The notes beneath the pieces are model-generated. The model was not told where the DNA came from. It ran no database searches and saw only the letters and a program-made list of their open reading frames with translations. This document shows, piece by piece, positions 63,801 to 64,000 of a DNA stretch of 64,000 nucleotides (position 1 is the first letter of the stretch; each line of letters opens with the position of its first letter). The position numbers and the translations under genes are program-made. This stretch comes from Pseudoips prasinana. Taxonomy: Eukaryota > Arthropoda > Insecta > Lepidoptera > Nolidae. Location: NCBI GenBank assembly GCA_951640165.1, contig OX621257.1, forward strand, positions 8,753,201 through 8,817,200. Direction: 5' to 3'.

Positions 63801-64000
63801 AGATATTAACGTAGAGCGACACTTGCACATAACGCCTAAAATCCGACCCTCTCACTCATTTTCATACCCGACAGAGTCGAGGCTTGAACTTCAAAGTCGA
63901 TTGGATGGATGCCCTCTGGCACGGTTTATTTTGTTTGTGGTCTTATTTGCTAGATTGCTATCGTCCGGTAAAGCAGTGAAACCTTCTATGTTGCCCCAAA
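63801..64000. other. Possible upstream part of the LINE, unresolved
   Basis: May continue the reverse-transcriptase remnant on the minus strand, but frames are broken and the window ends. Confidence 0.35.

Overview
The window reads as nuclear DNA of a moth or butterfly (Lepidoptera). The evidence is two spliced exons of an insect-specific Osiris (DUF1676) gene together with a dense load of repeat types common in lepidopteran genomes: tRNA-headed SINEs, small Helitrons ending CTAG|T, degraded RTE-like LINE tails, MITEs, a hAT and a mariner. Nothing looks bacterial or viral. The species cannot be named from the sequence.

The only host gene I can support is on the + strand: an Osiris exon at 15149-15261 and the terminal coding exon at 28727-28909, separated by a 13.5-kb intron. 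Upstream exons were not found in 1-15148 and probably lie left of the window. Everything else I can identify is repeat-derived.

Layout. 1-15 kb (upstream of, or inside, the same gene): a TA-flanked MITE; a 2.5-kb Helitron sitting in a SINE and itself carrying a TTAA-bounded MITE; a piggyBac-like element; and a 2.8-kb segment with about 100-bp inverted ends holding a LINE reverse-transcriptase remnant. 15.3-28.7 kb: the Osiris intron, filled with SINEs, Helitrons, nested MITEs and LINE tails. 29-39 kb: more of the same, with a 427-bp long-TIR element showing a 10-bp target duplication and an RTE reverse transcriptase whose catalytic motif is replaced by two small palindromes. 39.1-43.7 kb: a large inverted duplication (arms about 1.35 kb) beside a MITE present in both a simple and a scrambled form.

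44.8-62.9 kb: a direct tandem duplication of about 9.05 kb (units 44845-53891 and 53892-62946) in which I noticed only two base differences and one 6-bp indel by eye. Each unit carries a 118-bp minisatellite, a SINE, several Helitrons, a decayed hAT inserted in a Helitron with a perfect 8-bp target duplication, and a mariner with an intact DD34D transposase frame. The junction cuts off the 3' end of the first mariner. The second mariner keeps both inverted repeats and the TA target duplication, so it is the best candidate for a functional mobile element here.

The recurring theme is nesting: SINEs serve as landing sites for Helitrons and MITEs, Helitrons for hAT and MITEs, and duplications then copy the stacks. 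Apart from the Osiris gene I see no cooperating gene set.
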